This document shows, piece by piece, positions 12,132-24,333 of a stretch of 59,375 nt of DNA (position 1 is its first letter; each line of letters begins with the position of its first letter). Made by a program: the position numbers and the translations under genes. The stretch is from Dimargaris cristalligena (lineage: Eukaryota > Kickxellomycota > Dimargaritomycetes > Dimargaritales > Dimargaritaceae). A model generated the notes under the pieces. It worked only from the letters and a program-made list of their open reading frames with translations. It had not been told where the DNA came from and searched no databases. The DNA lies in assembly GCA_027576995.1 (NCBI GenBank), contig JANBQC010000100.1:552-59926 (forward strand). The letters are read 5' to 3'.

Positions 12132-15100
12132 TTAAAGGCTTAGGGCTTCTCGGAACACGTTAATAATTTCGGGATTCAGATCACTGGTGAACACAATCGT
12201 TTCCAGGGTCGTCGCCAAGCGCTTCACGCCGCGGTGGTAAGTACGGATAATCTCACGGTAACGACCTTCGATCCACAGGTACGGCTGGTGACTTAAGGGA
12301 TCCACGCCGTTCGCCACACATTCCCGCAGCAGGGTGCTCAATAACCCCACGAAACTCTGGAACAACGATAGAAGAAGTTCCTTTTGTTCCAGGCGTAGGC
12401 TGGCCAGGGTGGTTTCCAAATGGGAGATGTTTTCGGCCAGGGACGGTTCCGATCCCGTGGGGTTAGAGGCCGCGTTCCCCACTCCTACCCCCTGGCTATT
12501 CAGCAGCGAGCGCTGGGTCGTCAGGCGCTGCTCAATCTGGGCGATACGGGAATCGATCTTGTGGACCGTGTTACGCAGAATCTCCCACACGTAGAAGGGC
12601 GCCGGTAACTCACTCTGGAGTCGAAGGGGGTTGAGGGTCCAGGCCACCACCGCGGCGGGATCAATCACCCGGTAGTTGAGCAGTTTATCGATGATGATCG
12701 TGATGAATTGCGGGTTATGGCACCAGAACTCGTTCACGATTTCCACAATGTGACGGCGGGCCTCGTTATCGGCCGAGAATTTTTGGAGCAGGGGGAGGTA
12801 GCGTTCGATCACAATCAACATGTGGCTGAAACTCTTGCTACCGAGGTAAAGTACAGTTTGGACGAAGACGTCGCGCACCACCCGGGTCAGGAGGGTGTTC
12901 TCCGGCAGCAATTCGGTGGCGGGATCTTCCCGACCGGGCGAAACCTGGGCAATGTATACCCGGGCGGACACCTGGGCCAGCGGACGCAGTTCCTCGGAGG
13001 AGATAGTGGCCAGGTCGTTTTCGTAAGCACTTTCCAAAAAGGCCTGAATATTACTGATGGACTCCTTGCGACGGAGCAGTTGCATCAGCTGGGTCGCAAA
13101 TGTGCGCAGGGCGCTTGGGACGGCAACGGAAGAATTGTCGGGTTGCTGGGGGTCGACGGGGGGGTAACGGAAATTAGGTTCCAGCGACACCAGGGGAAGG
13201 ATGGCCTGCATTTCCTCGGGGAGGGTACTCTTGACGCGGTCCATGTACGACAGTCGAATGCACTTGTACAGTACCTCCCTCGCGAAGACCCAGGCGGGGG
13301 CACCGGGATGACATTGGGACAAAACAGGCTCCCAATCCTTCCAGGCCCAGGTGTATTGGCTGTTGCTGAGGTAGAGACCGAACCAATCGGCTAGGCGGTG
13401 GATACATTCGGAATCCCAAGTAACCGTCGTAGTCGGGTTTTCGGCAATCAGGGCCAGGGCTACCGGGTGGTCTTGGTCGACGGCGGTCTGGGCCAGAGCT
13501 TCCAATTCCGGGCGATTGGTCCAGGGAACGTGGGTTGGGAGGGTCTTGAAGATCTGGGTCACCATAGCGGCAGTGGCGGCCAAAAAGCGCTCGGCGGAGA
13601 GTTTGCACAATTCAATCGTGAGGGCGGCGTAGTACACGTTCTTATGGGGCGGTTGGGGTAATTCGAACAGTCGGGCGAAGAGAGCGGATAAGACAATATC
13701 GTCCAAGTTGAGCACCGGGTGGGCCGGTGTAGGGGGAGACGCTGCCGAGTCGGTTGGGGCCGACGGATCGGCGGGGTCGGTTTCAACTGGGGAGGGACAC
13801 TGCCAAAGGCTTTCGGGGATGGCATAGCGCAACTGCAGTAGGTAGCTGGCCGCATCCTTACGGTTGACGTGGAAGATATCCAACACGTCCAAGACCCCGT
13901 CATAAATGAGGAAGTGCTCCGGTAGGAGTTCAGCGGCGGGGTCGGCCACCAACGGCAACCAGGCGGTTGGAATGGCGTGGCCATAACGGTACTTCGAGGC
14001 GTAGGTCGCTTGGGAGGCGGCCTGGAGCGGGTTGATCTGGGCGGCGAGGGAGTCTTCGGCGGCGACCGGGGTGGCCGTGATCACCTCAGCATCGGCGTCC
14101 TCCGACAGCGTGGATAGCATGTACGCATTGAGGGCGGCCGGCAGTTCCAGACTGGACACCTGGAGAGGGTGGGCCTGGCCTGCCTGGAGCTCCTCCTGGA
14201 AGTGTTCGAAGCTTCGGTGAATCAGCGGGGAATCCCACGAGCGGGAGGCCAGCTGGCGCAGACACTGCTGCAAGTAGGCCAGCGGGCGACGCTGGTAGCT
14301 GTAGTAGGGGAGCAGGGGTTCGGCCAGGGACGGGAAGTTAGCGGGCAAACCCGGTAGGGCGTTGAGGATTTCGGGGTGCGGGCGCTGGTCGGACCGCTCG
14401 ACGTACTGCTGCAGGGTGCTGAGGATACGATCCAAATCACCGCTGGGTGTGGGATCCAATTCCTGGCCGAGGTAGGGTAGCGTGACCTGAACCAAAAACA
14501 CGAACGTGTCGGCCCGTTTCAGGTCCTGTAGTGACGCGTCGTCCCGCATCACGGCATTCAAAAACGTCCACAGCATCTGGACTACCGTTTCCCGGGACAC
14601 CACACGGACGGGCACCAGGAGGGCGAAGAACCGCAACCACAGTTTGACCACTTTCCAACGACGGAGTTCCTTGGCGGAGGTCAGTAGTTGTTCCCAGGCC
14701 ATGGTCACGATCGCCTGGCCAATGTCGGGTTGACGCGCATTGAGGAGCCCTACCAAGGTAGCGTACACCTCGGTCTTGAACGGCAATTCCGTGATGGCCC
14801 CTTGAAACGCGCGTAAAGCGGCGGTGGTGTGGTTGGCGAAATCCTTGGCGACCACGTCAGTAAGGGCCTTGAGGTTGACGAGCATGCCCGAATTCAGCTT
14901 ATCGCCGACCTTGATGATGAGGGAGGTAAGCCGTTTTTCTAATTCTTCGATCTCGGCGCGGTGGTGATCATGGGGGGTGCGGGGGCCTCCACCGGAATGG
15001 AACCCTCCACCTCCTCGCCCCCCGCGACCTCCGCCGCGTTGCTGGCGGAAACCGCCGGGACGGCCACCGTTTCCGACCTGGCCACGCGACCGCTGTGGGC

Positions 15101-15224
15101 GATCGTAGGGCTTGCTACGGGGCTGGCTGCGCCGGAGGGCCCGGCCGAATTGGTCAACTTCTAAAGTAGCACCATGTCCCGCATCATGGGTGTCCATGGG
15201 ATCAGAGGGGAAATCGGGATTCAT
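12132..15224 (-). CDS. NCBP1: Nuclear cap-binding protein subunit 1 (CBP80)
   Basis: A single-exon, 1030-aa protein, longer than the roughly 790-860 aa of most CBP80 proteins. With CBP20 it binds the m7G cap of nascent RNA polymerase II transcripts and supports splicing, export and decay. The MIF4G-like domain starts near residue 90; the segment KTEVYATLVGLLNARQPDIG matches the family's conserved YTTLVGLLNAR block. The block LFELPQPPHKNVYYAALTIE matches the second helical domain. A coiled coil near the C-terminus (KIDSRIAQIEQRL onward) fits the third domain. The N-terminal 90 residues are unusual: residues about 45-80 are a Gly/Arg-rich RGG-type tract, absent from the CBP80 proteins I know. 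A Pro/Ser/Thr linker lies mid-protein. Family assignment is secure; the RGG role is unknown. Confidence 0.95.
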   Translation of the reverse strand: MNPDFPSDPMDTHDAGHGATLEVDQFGRALRRSQPRSKPYDRPQRSRGQVGNGGRPGGFRQQRGGGRGGRGGGGFHSGGGPRTPHDHHRAEIEELEKRLTSLIIKVGDKLNSGMLVNLKALTDVVAKDFANHTTAALRAFQGAITELPFKTEVYATLVGLLNARQPDIGQAIVTMAWEQLLTSAKELRRWKVVKLWLRFFALLVPVRVVSRETVVQMLWTFLNAVMRDDASLQDLKRADTFVFLVQVTLPYLGQELDPTPSGDLDRILSTLQQYVERSDQRPHPEILNALPGLPANFPSLAEPLLPYYSYQRRPLAYLQQCLRQLASRSWDSPLIHRSFEHFQEELQAGQAHPLQVSSLELPAALNAYMLSTLSEDADAEVITATPVAAEDSLAAQINPLQAASQATYASKYRYGHAIPTAWLPLVADPAAELLPEHFLIYDGVLDVLDIFHVNRKDAASYLLQLRYAIPESLWQCPSPVETDPADPSAPTDSAASPPTPAHPVLNLDDIVLSALFARLFELPQPPHKNVYYAALTIELCKLSAERFLAATAAMVTQIFKTLPTHVPWTNRPELEALAQTAVDQDHPVALALIAENPTTTVTWDSECIHRLADWFGLYLSNSQYTWAWKDWEPVLSQCHPGAPAWVFAREVLYKCIRLSYMDRVKSTLPEEMQAILPLVSLEPNFRYPPVDPQQPDNSSVAVPSALRTFATQLMQLLRRKESISNIQAFLESAYENDLATISSEELRPLAQVSARVYIAQVSPGREDPATELLPENTLLTRVVRDVFVQTVLYLGSKSFSHMLIVIERYLPLLQKFSADNEARRHIVEIVNEFWCHNPQFITIIIDKLLNYRVIDPAAVVAWTLNPLRLQSELPAPFYVWEILRNTVHKIDSRIAQIEQRLTTQRSLLNSQGVGVGNAASNPTGSEPSLAENISHLETTLASLRLEQKELLLSLFQSFVGLLSTLLRECVANGVDPLSHQPYLWIEGRYREIIRTYHRGVKRLATTLETIVFTSDLNPEIINVFREALSL

Positions 15225-18200
15225 GGCGAGTAAAGTAAATGGAAATGAAGGTGGGATCAGATAACTAGAAATGGGAGATAAAAAGAAGCGGACAATAAGG
15301 GGAGTAAAACAAACGTTAGGGAATTTCTGGAATGGACAAACAATGGAATGGTTTTACTCGCAGGAAGGAGAAACGCCTGGTCAACCTGACAGGGTGGCAA
15401 CATTACATATCATTTAGCTGATATTAGAAAGTGGAAAAAATGAGGGTCAGTTCTTGAATTTACGCGTTAACCGTTGGAGAGGAACGCTGCTACTATGAAT
15501 CAACCGATTTCATATTGAAATGAGGGTGCGCCTCCAATTTCCAGCTGGAAGATAGGAAGGGTGGAAATGGGGGCTTCCCTATTAAGTATACATTAACTAG
15601 TTTATATTTAGACCAACCCATTATATTATTTAAGCTGTATATCGACGTTTCTGTAAAGTAGAGCATCAACTAGGAATTGGTGGTTCTGAAACGTATTGCC
15701 ATATATATTAAAAATCTTCAATTACTACTCTGCTACATATTACTTACGAATTCCATTTTATAAATAACATCGATCCCCCCTCCAATATAGTTAAATAAAT
15801 ACAGACGAAATTACCGAGCGGATACATATGTTAAACCTTGCAGTCCCGTAATTTTAGAAATAGCCCAAAACGATCGCCTAGGCGGGGTTTACCATCGGTA
15901 GCCGATAACGAATGCCAGCCCTTTATAGCTGAGCCATGATCTACTGCCACCTTCACGAGCGTAAGGGAAGGCTGTGGCCACTTAAGGCGATTCGGTTTAG
16001 GTGGTTGTAAAAGGTACCAGCAATCCTGGCTAGCTGTACTCATAGCACGTCAATCCGCGCGTCATACCTGGACCCACACCATTCAATTCTTGGGGTACGC
16101 AGCTTGGTCATCGACATTACTTGGGTTAGATTGCCCTGGGGATTAGCATGCATCAGCCGATGATCAAAGAAGTAAAAAGGGTCATCTTGGCAGTTGATAA
16201 AGCTGGAGGTTACCAATTTTCAAATTTGCTTTGGAAGGTTCGTATTGATAACATTCAGACCTCAGCTGACCATACCCTCAGTATATGGCGGCCAAAGTGC
16301 CTGAAGGGTCGACTTACTCCGAGTGGACGAGAGTTCCGATTGAAACTAGTAATTTAAAACAGTCTATTGTTGACCATTATTCCATTTTCGGCTAATACAG
16401 TCAGGGTTTGTACCAACTTGGCACAGTCGTAATTTGACCTCGGCATACTATGGAAAAAGGGGCAGCGCTCTTGATACATCAATCTTATATATATTCAATG
16501 AAAATATAACAGAGAGTAACGGTTGGGCCATTATGATGGCTATACTATATGTACTCCTGGAGTTCCTGAACCATAGTTTCCGGCTATAAAAAGAAAGACG
16601 GTATACCTTTGCTCAACATCTTTGGCTTAAGAAGTATGCCATGGGTCTTTTCGGTTTTATATCAGCGAAAATATTAAACAGCTATGATGACCATTTCCTC
16701 TAACATGACAAGGCCCAGTGTGGATGTGCCGAATCTTTAGTAGTTATGGAGTCGCTCACTGTAAAATCGCAACCAAAATCTATATCATAAATTGATGAAT
16801 GATAGCTCGGATCCTCGTTAGTGAGTAATGAAGCTGTGGTCTATTCACAGTACTATTCCAGTATATAGCGTAGATTTGTGTATTTGAATAGTGCAGGTAG
16901 GGATATAGTTTATGGGTACTGCCAACCCATCCCTTGACGTAGCTCCCGGTATTGATAAAAACTGAAATCAACGATTACTTATGACCAGTCATATAAAACA
17001 ATGTATTGCTTTTATCCAACCCTTTTCTCCATAAGCCGTTCGTTTCCATTATATCCGAAACCAGTGACCTATTTAACTGCCCAGCCACCACATGCATTGA
17101 CTGTTGATGGATAGGGCTGCCGGTTGTGTATTGTTTTTTTACTATTCTAACGAAATAATGTCCCGTTTAAATTGTGTTTATCTAGTTATAGCCATCCGTG
17201 ATTCCATAACCATACCCTACCAGCCAAGATTCCATTGAAATGGCGAGCACTATCCGCATTAAAGGATAAATATCACCTCCCAAACCCAGCCGTACTGGTA
17301 AATTAATCAATTTTAACGTCCCGAACAAGCGTTGCATATGTATCTAGTGGTGCACATGGTTCACCATTCACTAGCCTCTATTAGAGTGTTCCTGCCGCTA
17401 AAGACCGATTTTCTTGCCCATACCCCATATTCTCTACCGATCCATATTGGGGTAGAAAACCCCCTAATAACCTGCTATAACTGCCGATCACCTGGCTCAA
17501 CCACCGCAATGCCAACCTACCATCGAGATTCGCGCCCTCTCAAATCGGGTATGTAATCCACAACTACACCAGATGGCCGGGTATTGACGATACAGGTCCA
17601 CCTGTTCCAGGTTTCATATTGCGGGTTTATGGTCTTTACAGGCTAGGAATTCAAATTCTCAACCCACAGTTTTGTAGAGCACCCATTCGTTATCCTGGTA
17701 AATGGGCCGAGTTATTACTACCAAAACTTCCCAGATAAGTGCCAGCTACCCTTCTCTTATGGCCTTCGTGTATTCGTTTTAAACTAGAGCCTTAGTTCTA
17801 AGCATTTGATATAATATAGCCATTTAGATTTACCAATCCGGGAAGTGTTAGCAGTGGTCTATTGGTCGATTATTATTGACCACTATGCCTTTTAAATCAT
17901 GACCCTAGACGTTATTCTATTACACCATGAGGACACGTCTAGCATTGTCATGCATAATAAAATAATATAAAATACAAGGAGATGTGAGCGCGGGATACTT
18001 GGCGAGGGGTAGGGGCGAGCTTGGGCCCTGGAGAAACAGTAGCACACAAAACCAGAGTATTCGGTGATTACTACAACTCCGTGGACATCTCCTGGAAGTG
18101 AATATCACGCAAAAATCCGGATTTTAATAGCAGGCAGTACTGGTTTAATTTGGGGTGGGCAAGGGGTGCGTTGGTAAGTCTAACATACACCATGAGAAGA

Positions 18201-19215
18201 GGTCACAGTATAACAGGTAAGTCATTGAGGGTATCCGTATATGTCAGTACAATTATACCACCATTACACTGACCAGGAAATGGATTCTACTGCTTGGCCG
18301 GCCTACCTAACTCCTCTTAGAAGCCTTACTAGATTGACCCACACCCCGATTTCCAGGGGAACGTAGGAATACCTTTGTCATTTATACGACTAGACATCAA
18401 ATGCCGCCTCACTGCACGTTTTCCACCGCGACCGATCGTTTAAGTTCTGTATATAGCTTGAGGACTAAAGGACCAGGTCGCACCATAGAGCCTTTGAATG
18501 ATAGTAAAAAACCATAGGGGTGGTAGTTGGACCATCTGTATAAGGCTGTAAATGATAAGTGTATGAGTAAATAGGCGGGCGACTCATTGTTAACCAGTAT
18601 TATGTGCCTCCTCCGGTGGATTTTCCCCCGTTATATAGCCTAGCTGAACCTTTCCTATGCCGAGTATGTTTTTCTGCAGTCAAATGAGCGCGAGAAAAGG
18701 AATGCGATGTATTCAGGGCATTCCATTATATATAGTATACAATCGAGATGGTTGGATTTTCATTAACTTGACTGTCTAGCATTGGCATATACTATAGTTT
18801 TCAGCTACTGTGCGTCATCCTACCAGTATCCCCCTCAATTCGCTCCCATTGATATGGCCGAATAATGCGATAATCGCTCTCGAGATCCAACGGAACACAC
18901 CAATGGTTACCGCCCATCAGTGATGGATTGTCGCATACGGAGGATCTATATTCATCTTTTGGGCCAAGCCTCACACTATTAGGGGGAAAATGATCGCCTC
19001 CACAGCCTTCGGGACTTTCCTACGGTCAAGCCATGGCTGCTATTGGGTCCCATCGGCCGAGAGACATTCATTTTCGTTACGGCCGCATAACCAGCGCGCT
19101 TTATATAGCGAAGGGTTCCCCGTTCACCCTTGGAACCTACTTTACACGAATTTTCTTTCATTTCTGCCATTGTAAATATTTCATATTATAGCTGTGTTTT
19201 CATATAAACCTTCAT
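15225..19215. other. Large intergenic region, no supported gene
   Basis: About 4 kb of AT-rich DNA between the divergent CBP80 and receptor genes. Open frames are all short, without signal peptides or domain-like blocks, and no LTR copy was recognised. A multi-exon gene with tiny exons cannot be excluded. Confidence 0.5.
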
Positions 19216-19223
19216 TATATATA
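19216..19223 (+). promoter_or_regulatory. TATA-like box of the receptor gene
   Basis: TATATATA about 220 bases upstream of the ATG at 19444. Confidence 0.35.
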
Positions 19224-19443
19224 CCTTAATCGTCATGAGCTCCCACTACTATACCTACATATATTATCCATCTAATTAATGCTGACGCCCAGACAATGCT
19301 AAACTAGGCTCTCTATCGGCTCATTCCTGTCCCACTAATTTCGACCCAATTATTTGTCTACTCCCCTTGTCAACCATCCTACATGTCTATATTATTTTTC
19401 TTCGGCCGTCGGCCCATTATCACACTAAGTCACTTATTATATA

Positions 19444-20571
19444 ATGAGGGACCAGACCTTTCACATAGTTTACGAACTGTTGACATCCTTGTCCATCCTA
19501 TGCAGTTTTATATCCATTGTACTTATATTGCGGGTACGAAGTAAGAAACCCGCCGCCGCGAACTCCCCATTCTTTTCCCTAGCCCTTTGGATTAGCGTAG
19601 CCGATTTCCCGGTCCTCATCGACAGCTACTTCACGAATCCCCTCACATTCGGGGCCCACGCCCCCTCAGGTCCCCAGTCCGCCCGGTTTTTTATGTGGTA
19701 CCATATGTTCAGCCACATGTGGGTCGTCTGCCTCAACGTCATGATTGCGCTAGATATGCACTTGGTTATTTTCCACCACCTACCTCCCAAGGCCCGTATT
19801 CGCACCTGGTATCCCTACATCGCAACCGGGATGGCCTTTTTCGTTAGTTTCTGGTACCTGATATTACCAGGGGCGCGGTTTAAAATAGGCAGTTCCATCT
19901 CCGTATCCCTCGACTCGAAAATGGCCTTCCAGTTTTATATCAGTTGGAAGTGCCTTTGGCTATATACCGCCATTTTATACGTCTTGGCCGTTGTGATTGC
20001 CATCTTTTTTACTCTATACCAGTCGCGGAATCGGATCAACAAGCTGATACTTGATCCCGAGTGTGGTACCCGGCGCACAGCACTCATCCAAAACGCCAGC
20101 AAGGTCGTGGCCTACCCCGTTATGCTGTTCGTTGTCTATTTACCCTATGCGGTGAATACCCTCGTGGTGTCGTTTCAGTCGGGCCCCGCTTCGTCCGCCT
20201 TGGATTACCTGCAGGTACTGCTTTTTACGCTGCAAGGGGTTTTGAACCTGATCACTTTGCTTTTTCACCCCGCCATGATATCCACCTACCGCCAAGAAAT
20301 CATTCCATTCCCCGGGTTTATCTACGCCATGATGGATGTGAAGCAGCCCAAATGCCAGTCCAAGAGAAAACACTCCGGTCGCAAACCAGAAATGGCCACT
20401 CACCCTCTCACCATAAATTCCCTACCCAGCCCACCTCCTGCAGCGGTAGTGGCCCCCTTATACGACTTAGATTTGGAGCCCAATGTTTCGGGTATTTTTA
20501 ACCCAATGGAGGAGAGAAACTCCAGGCATACCTCTACTATTATTTTGATCACATTCAGGTCCAACGCTTAG
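19444..20571 (+). CDS. Seven-helix GPCR-like receptor
   Basis: A single-exon, 375-aa protein with seven hydrophobic segments at roughly 9-29, 43-63, 82-110, 123-142, 162-192, 220-243 and 253-275. The extracellular N-terminus is only about 8 residues. The third intracellular loop (193-219) is short and basic. Helix 6 has YPVMLFVVYLPY and helix 7 ends LNLITLLFHPAM, where LFHPAM occupies the place of the NPxxY-type motif. The C-tail of about 95 residues is basic then Ser/Pro-rich. This layout fits the cAMP-receptor-like or Git3-like receptors of fungi, which couple to heterotrimeric G proteins; the ligand cannot be read from sequence. Topology is convincing; the subclass is tentative. Confidence 0.78.
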   Translation: MRDQTFHIVYELLTSLSILCSFISIVLILRVRSKKPAAANSPFFSLALWISVADFPVLIDSYFTNPLTFGAHAPSGPQSARFFMWYHMFSHMWVVCLNVMIALDMHLVIFHHLPPKARIRTWYPYIATGMAFFVSFWYLILPGARFKIGSSISVSLDSKMAFQFYISWKCLWLYTAILYVLAVVIAIFFTLYQSRNRINKLILDPECGTRRTALIQNASKVVAYPVMLFVVYLPYAVNTLVVSFQSGPASSALDYLQVLLFTLQGVLNLITLLFHPAMISTYRQEIIPFPGFIYAMMDVKQPKCQSKRKHSGRKPEMATHPLTINSLPSPPPAAVVAPLYDLDLEPNVSGIFNPMEERNSRHTSTIILITFRSNA

Positions 20572-23500
20572 GCTCCCTATTCTCATGATTATTTGGGTAC
20601 GGGGTACGATTCAGATGATCCCCTCTATCGCTGAACTAGGTGGTTATTAAACATTGTATCTGTAAATATATATACTGCATATTAAGGGTTTAATTTAAGG
20701 TGTCTTTTACTCGTGTGGGGCCAGGCGGTCGAGTTACGGACTGCCGAGTGAAAAACACAGGACTTGATGCACAGAGAAAATTGCGCAAAAGGGATGACGG
20801 ACAAGCGGATAGGCAGAGAGCAATGTACCATTGGCCTGGCAGGGGATTCAATGGATTGTCTCTCCGTTCGCCATTGTTCATTATTTTTACATTGGAGAGG
20901 GAATAGCTTTTTTTTTCGGGAGGGGGGTGAAGAAACATTATTTATGGCAGTTTTCGATTAGTTGATAATTTGAGGGTTTATAGTACCCAATCATCACCGA
21001 GTAGGCGGGTTATCCATCCAGGCTACAATGCGAATATGTAGATTGTGGTGGCGATGGGCCTATAGGTACGCTATCAGCTATTACGAACCAAAATGCCCGT
21101 AGTCTGCTTTCCCGGCCCTTTGACAAACGGAGACAATATGTGAGTTTACCTGAGCGACTATAGTGCCGAAGGACACTGATTGGTAGGCTGGCGGTTATGC
21201 AATTGGATGTCTTTAATCCTCGGCATTCTTCCATTATAAGAATGCAAGGCTATCAACTGGTTCATACTCGAAGGTCAAGGAACCTGCCGAGTCGGCATGT
21301 TGTTCGTCCATTTCGACGGCAATACTTCGTGACCTAACTGATCGGAGGACCCACAACTTAATAGTGAACCTCCATGCCCTTATCGGGAGGCCTTTAAAAT
21401 GGTGGCCGGGGCCTGAACGGGCTGAATGGCAGCTAAAGTATAGAGGCCTGTGTATGTGAATGAAGCTGTGGGTACGTAATTGAAAGTCGCTATTATTAAT
21501 GAGTCGAGTGGTATTCCGTTTTAGCCATTTTAGTTTTGTTGACGTGGGTTTTTAACAGAAACCCCATACTGTATTCAAACCTTCGTCACTTTCCACTCAC
21601 CTCGCAACAATTCTTTGAGACCCTACTAGCAAACCAAACGCAAAGTACATAACACTTAGACACTATTCATAGAAAAAAGACGATACATGGTTTAATGGTG
21701 GAATATACTATAATGTATTCTTAAAGTCGGAGGGCAAGAAACAAGGGCCGGTGATGCTTTAATGAAGAGCATACCGGATTAGGCATTCACTCGCCAAGAA
21801 ATCCTGTCGAGGCAACCTTCACATTCCAGCCAAAAATAATAAATAATAGAAGAGAATAGGTTACATTTGGAAGTGATCGGAAAGTCGAAGTCGATAGAAC
21901 TGTGTAGGTCCACAGGTATGCCAGGGAATATGAAATAATTAATGCAACTGGGGTAATGCGAATACTGAACGAATGTGGTGCTGGATGCCGTATGGACTAT
22001 TTGTAAAGAAGCATTTCATTCGGGAAGGGCGTGAGGAGTTCCGTGGCTATTCGAAAGTTTATCAAATATATTAGGAATGGCTAGCGATGGGGAGGGGACC
22101 ATAGTTGGTGGTCTAACCGTTCGGGTTAAAGCCTTTGCTGGAGCGGACGGTCATTTTAAATTGAGCCGATGTCTTTCCATAGTTCAGTTGGAATGCTGGC
22201 ATGGACAGAGCACTGGGGGGGGACTAGGGTGGCAAACGTTACCAATAGGACGGTACAGGGCAGAGCCAGTAAGATGATAGATTGCATAATGGAGTAGGCC
22301 AAATAGGGGTGCAATGGTTATGAAAGTGGGAACTGCAGAATAAAAGGGGGCGGTGGGGTTGCATGGTAAACTATATGGTACAGGAGAGAAGTCGGAGAGC
22401 TGTCCCAGGGGAAGGCAGATTTTCAAAAAAATAATAATATATGATGGCAATGCCCGGAGAAAGATGGTACGGGATATAACTAAGATACTATAAAGCAAGT
22501 GAGAAAGCAGTCGCTTAGGAAATACAGGTGGTATTTATAGGCAAATTGGCTGAAGGGAGGGGGGGTTGTATAATATGCCTGGACATGTCCTACTGGGCAT
22601 ATGTTGGGGCCATGTATAGATATTAAATACATGAAAATCGGGCGCAGGGGGCGGGAGGGAAAAGGGAACAGGCAACGGCCCAGACCAGAGCGGCGATTCA
22701 GATGAAAGGACCTTTGGCGCATCAACTGATCGGAACCATTTCTTTGTTATCCCCCTGGGCAGAAGGGCTCGAGGGAGATGAAGGGATAAGAGGGGAAAAG
22801 GGGAGTAAATTGGTCAGAGTGGTTTTATGAGTAAAAATGCATTTGCTTGCCTGGGAGGGTGCTCTTCTCATAAAGACATGTAATGGAGACTGGTGACTTG
22901 GCTGAAATATAGAGCCCTCTATTATATAGTAGTGGTGATCCATAGCCAGTGACATTTATCTAATACGTAATGGTTTAGCCCCCTCACATGCACTTCGACT
23001 GGCAGTGATAGTGGTTGATTTGGAGACACCAACGACTGGAAAAAGGGCCAATATGTCATAGGGAAGGGTGCTATAGAATGTAAAAAAATAGCTCTCCGGC
23101 TCGCTACCCGGGATATGGACTCTCAGTATAATAGTTTTAATATATGAGATGTCTTTTGCTCTTAGTAGCCCTACAGATCTTTTTTTCGCTATATTTTTTT
23201 GTAGTTTAGTAACAGGGATGCCGAAAACATAGGTAGGTGGGGGTTAAATTAAGCCCCTTTTCCCAGTGAAAAGGTCTTCGAATGGTCGACTAGGCGCCCC
23301 AAGCTGCCGTGAAGTAGTCGTAAAGAATCCTAACTGATGGCACCACCTGGCAATAATTATTGGCAGCAGCATTTAAAAGGATTATTGTACGGAAAATAAA
23401 AATAGCTAACTAATGTGCTATCGGATAAGGCTGTGGGCGACCGAATAGCCGGGCTATAATTAGGGGGGAATGTAATAATGTTCGATGTTTTGGTGATTGT

Positions 23501-23623
23501 CCTAAAGCCAGGCTCTATTGGTGGGAGGGGTGCGGATTGTCGAATGGCGCTGATTGAATTATGGGCCACAGTGCCAGTGGCATGAACTTTATTCCGGTCA
23601 ACTAATTAACTACTTGTCTACAA
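20572..23623. other. Intergenic, no supported gene
   Basis: About 3 kb without a recognisable gene. Stretches from 22200 to 23550 are purine-rich on the plus strand, which creates long but composition-biased minus-strand frames that I do not accept as genes. Confidence 0.55.
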
Positions 23624-23633
23624 TATATATATA
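23624..23633 (+). promoter_or_regulatory. TATA-like box upstream of the DUF726 gene
   Basis: TATATATATA about 700 bases upstream of the ATG at 24334. If used, the 5' leader would be long. The leader is pyrimidine-rich and has a possible 5'-UTR splice acceptor near 23875 (TTTTCTAG). Confidence 0.3.
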
Positions 23634-24333
23634 GCGCCACCACCTCTTGCACCTACCTAGTCAAACAGTAGTAAGTTTCTTCATTCGAATCCTGCAGAGA
23701 ACACAACAACCCACTAGCTATATTTAGGGTCCTGCGAGTGTGACGCAGCCAATAGTATATAATGTAAATAGGTCTGGATCATCACACCACTCACGGCCGT
23801 GTGTTTCAGTCCCCTTCTCCTGGTCCTAGGAGGGAGTATAGTCTCTTACGTATGACTCTCTTTCTCTCTTTTCTAGGACTTATCGCCTCTTTCCCAGTTT
23901 CCGCATTCCCTAGGAGCCGCAACCGCCTGTTCTCCTCTTGATTGCTACTATTAAACCTCTGACTAAGCTGCTTAAAGAAACCAAACCACCTATACTTAAG
24001 GGGAGCTGTCCTTGGCTATCTATGATTAGTATAATTACCCCGTTGGCTTTTTACCGACCATCGGTGCTTCCCAGTCACACTTGTATTTGCTCTTTGTGTT
24101 CGCTAAACCTACTCTTGTGCATTCCACTCTCCGCCTGCCCATATTTTTTTAACAAACCAGCCCTTATTCATCTTCCCGCCCTTGACCCATTTCACCGATT
24201 GCTTTAGCCAATATCCCCTTTCTGTAATATTTTTATTGACCTCCCACGGGGCCCTCCTTCCCACCATTGTTAATTTTATCCCACCTACGACTTCCCCGCC
24301 TCCCCCCACTCCACTCTCCAATAACCGCCGTCC

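Noticed and set aside
12708..13394. 228-codon plus-strand frame inside CBP80
   Set aside because: Antisense shadow of conserved CBP80 sequence, with no domain of its own.
22184..22955. Hydrophobic minus-strand frames
   Set aside because: They come from purine-rich plus-strand DNA, lack a consistent start or domain, and overlap each other in several frames.
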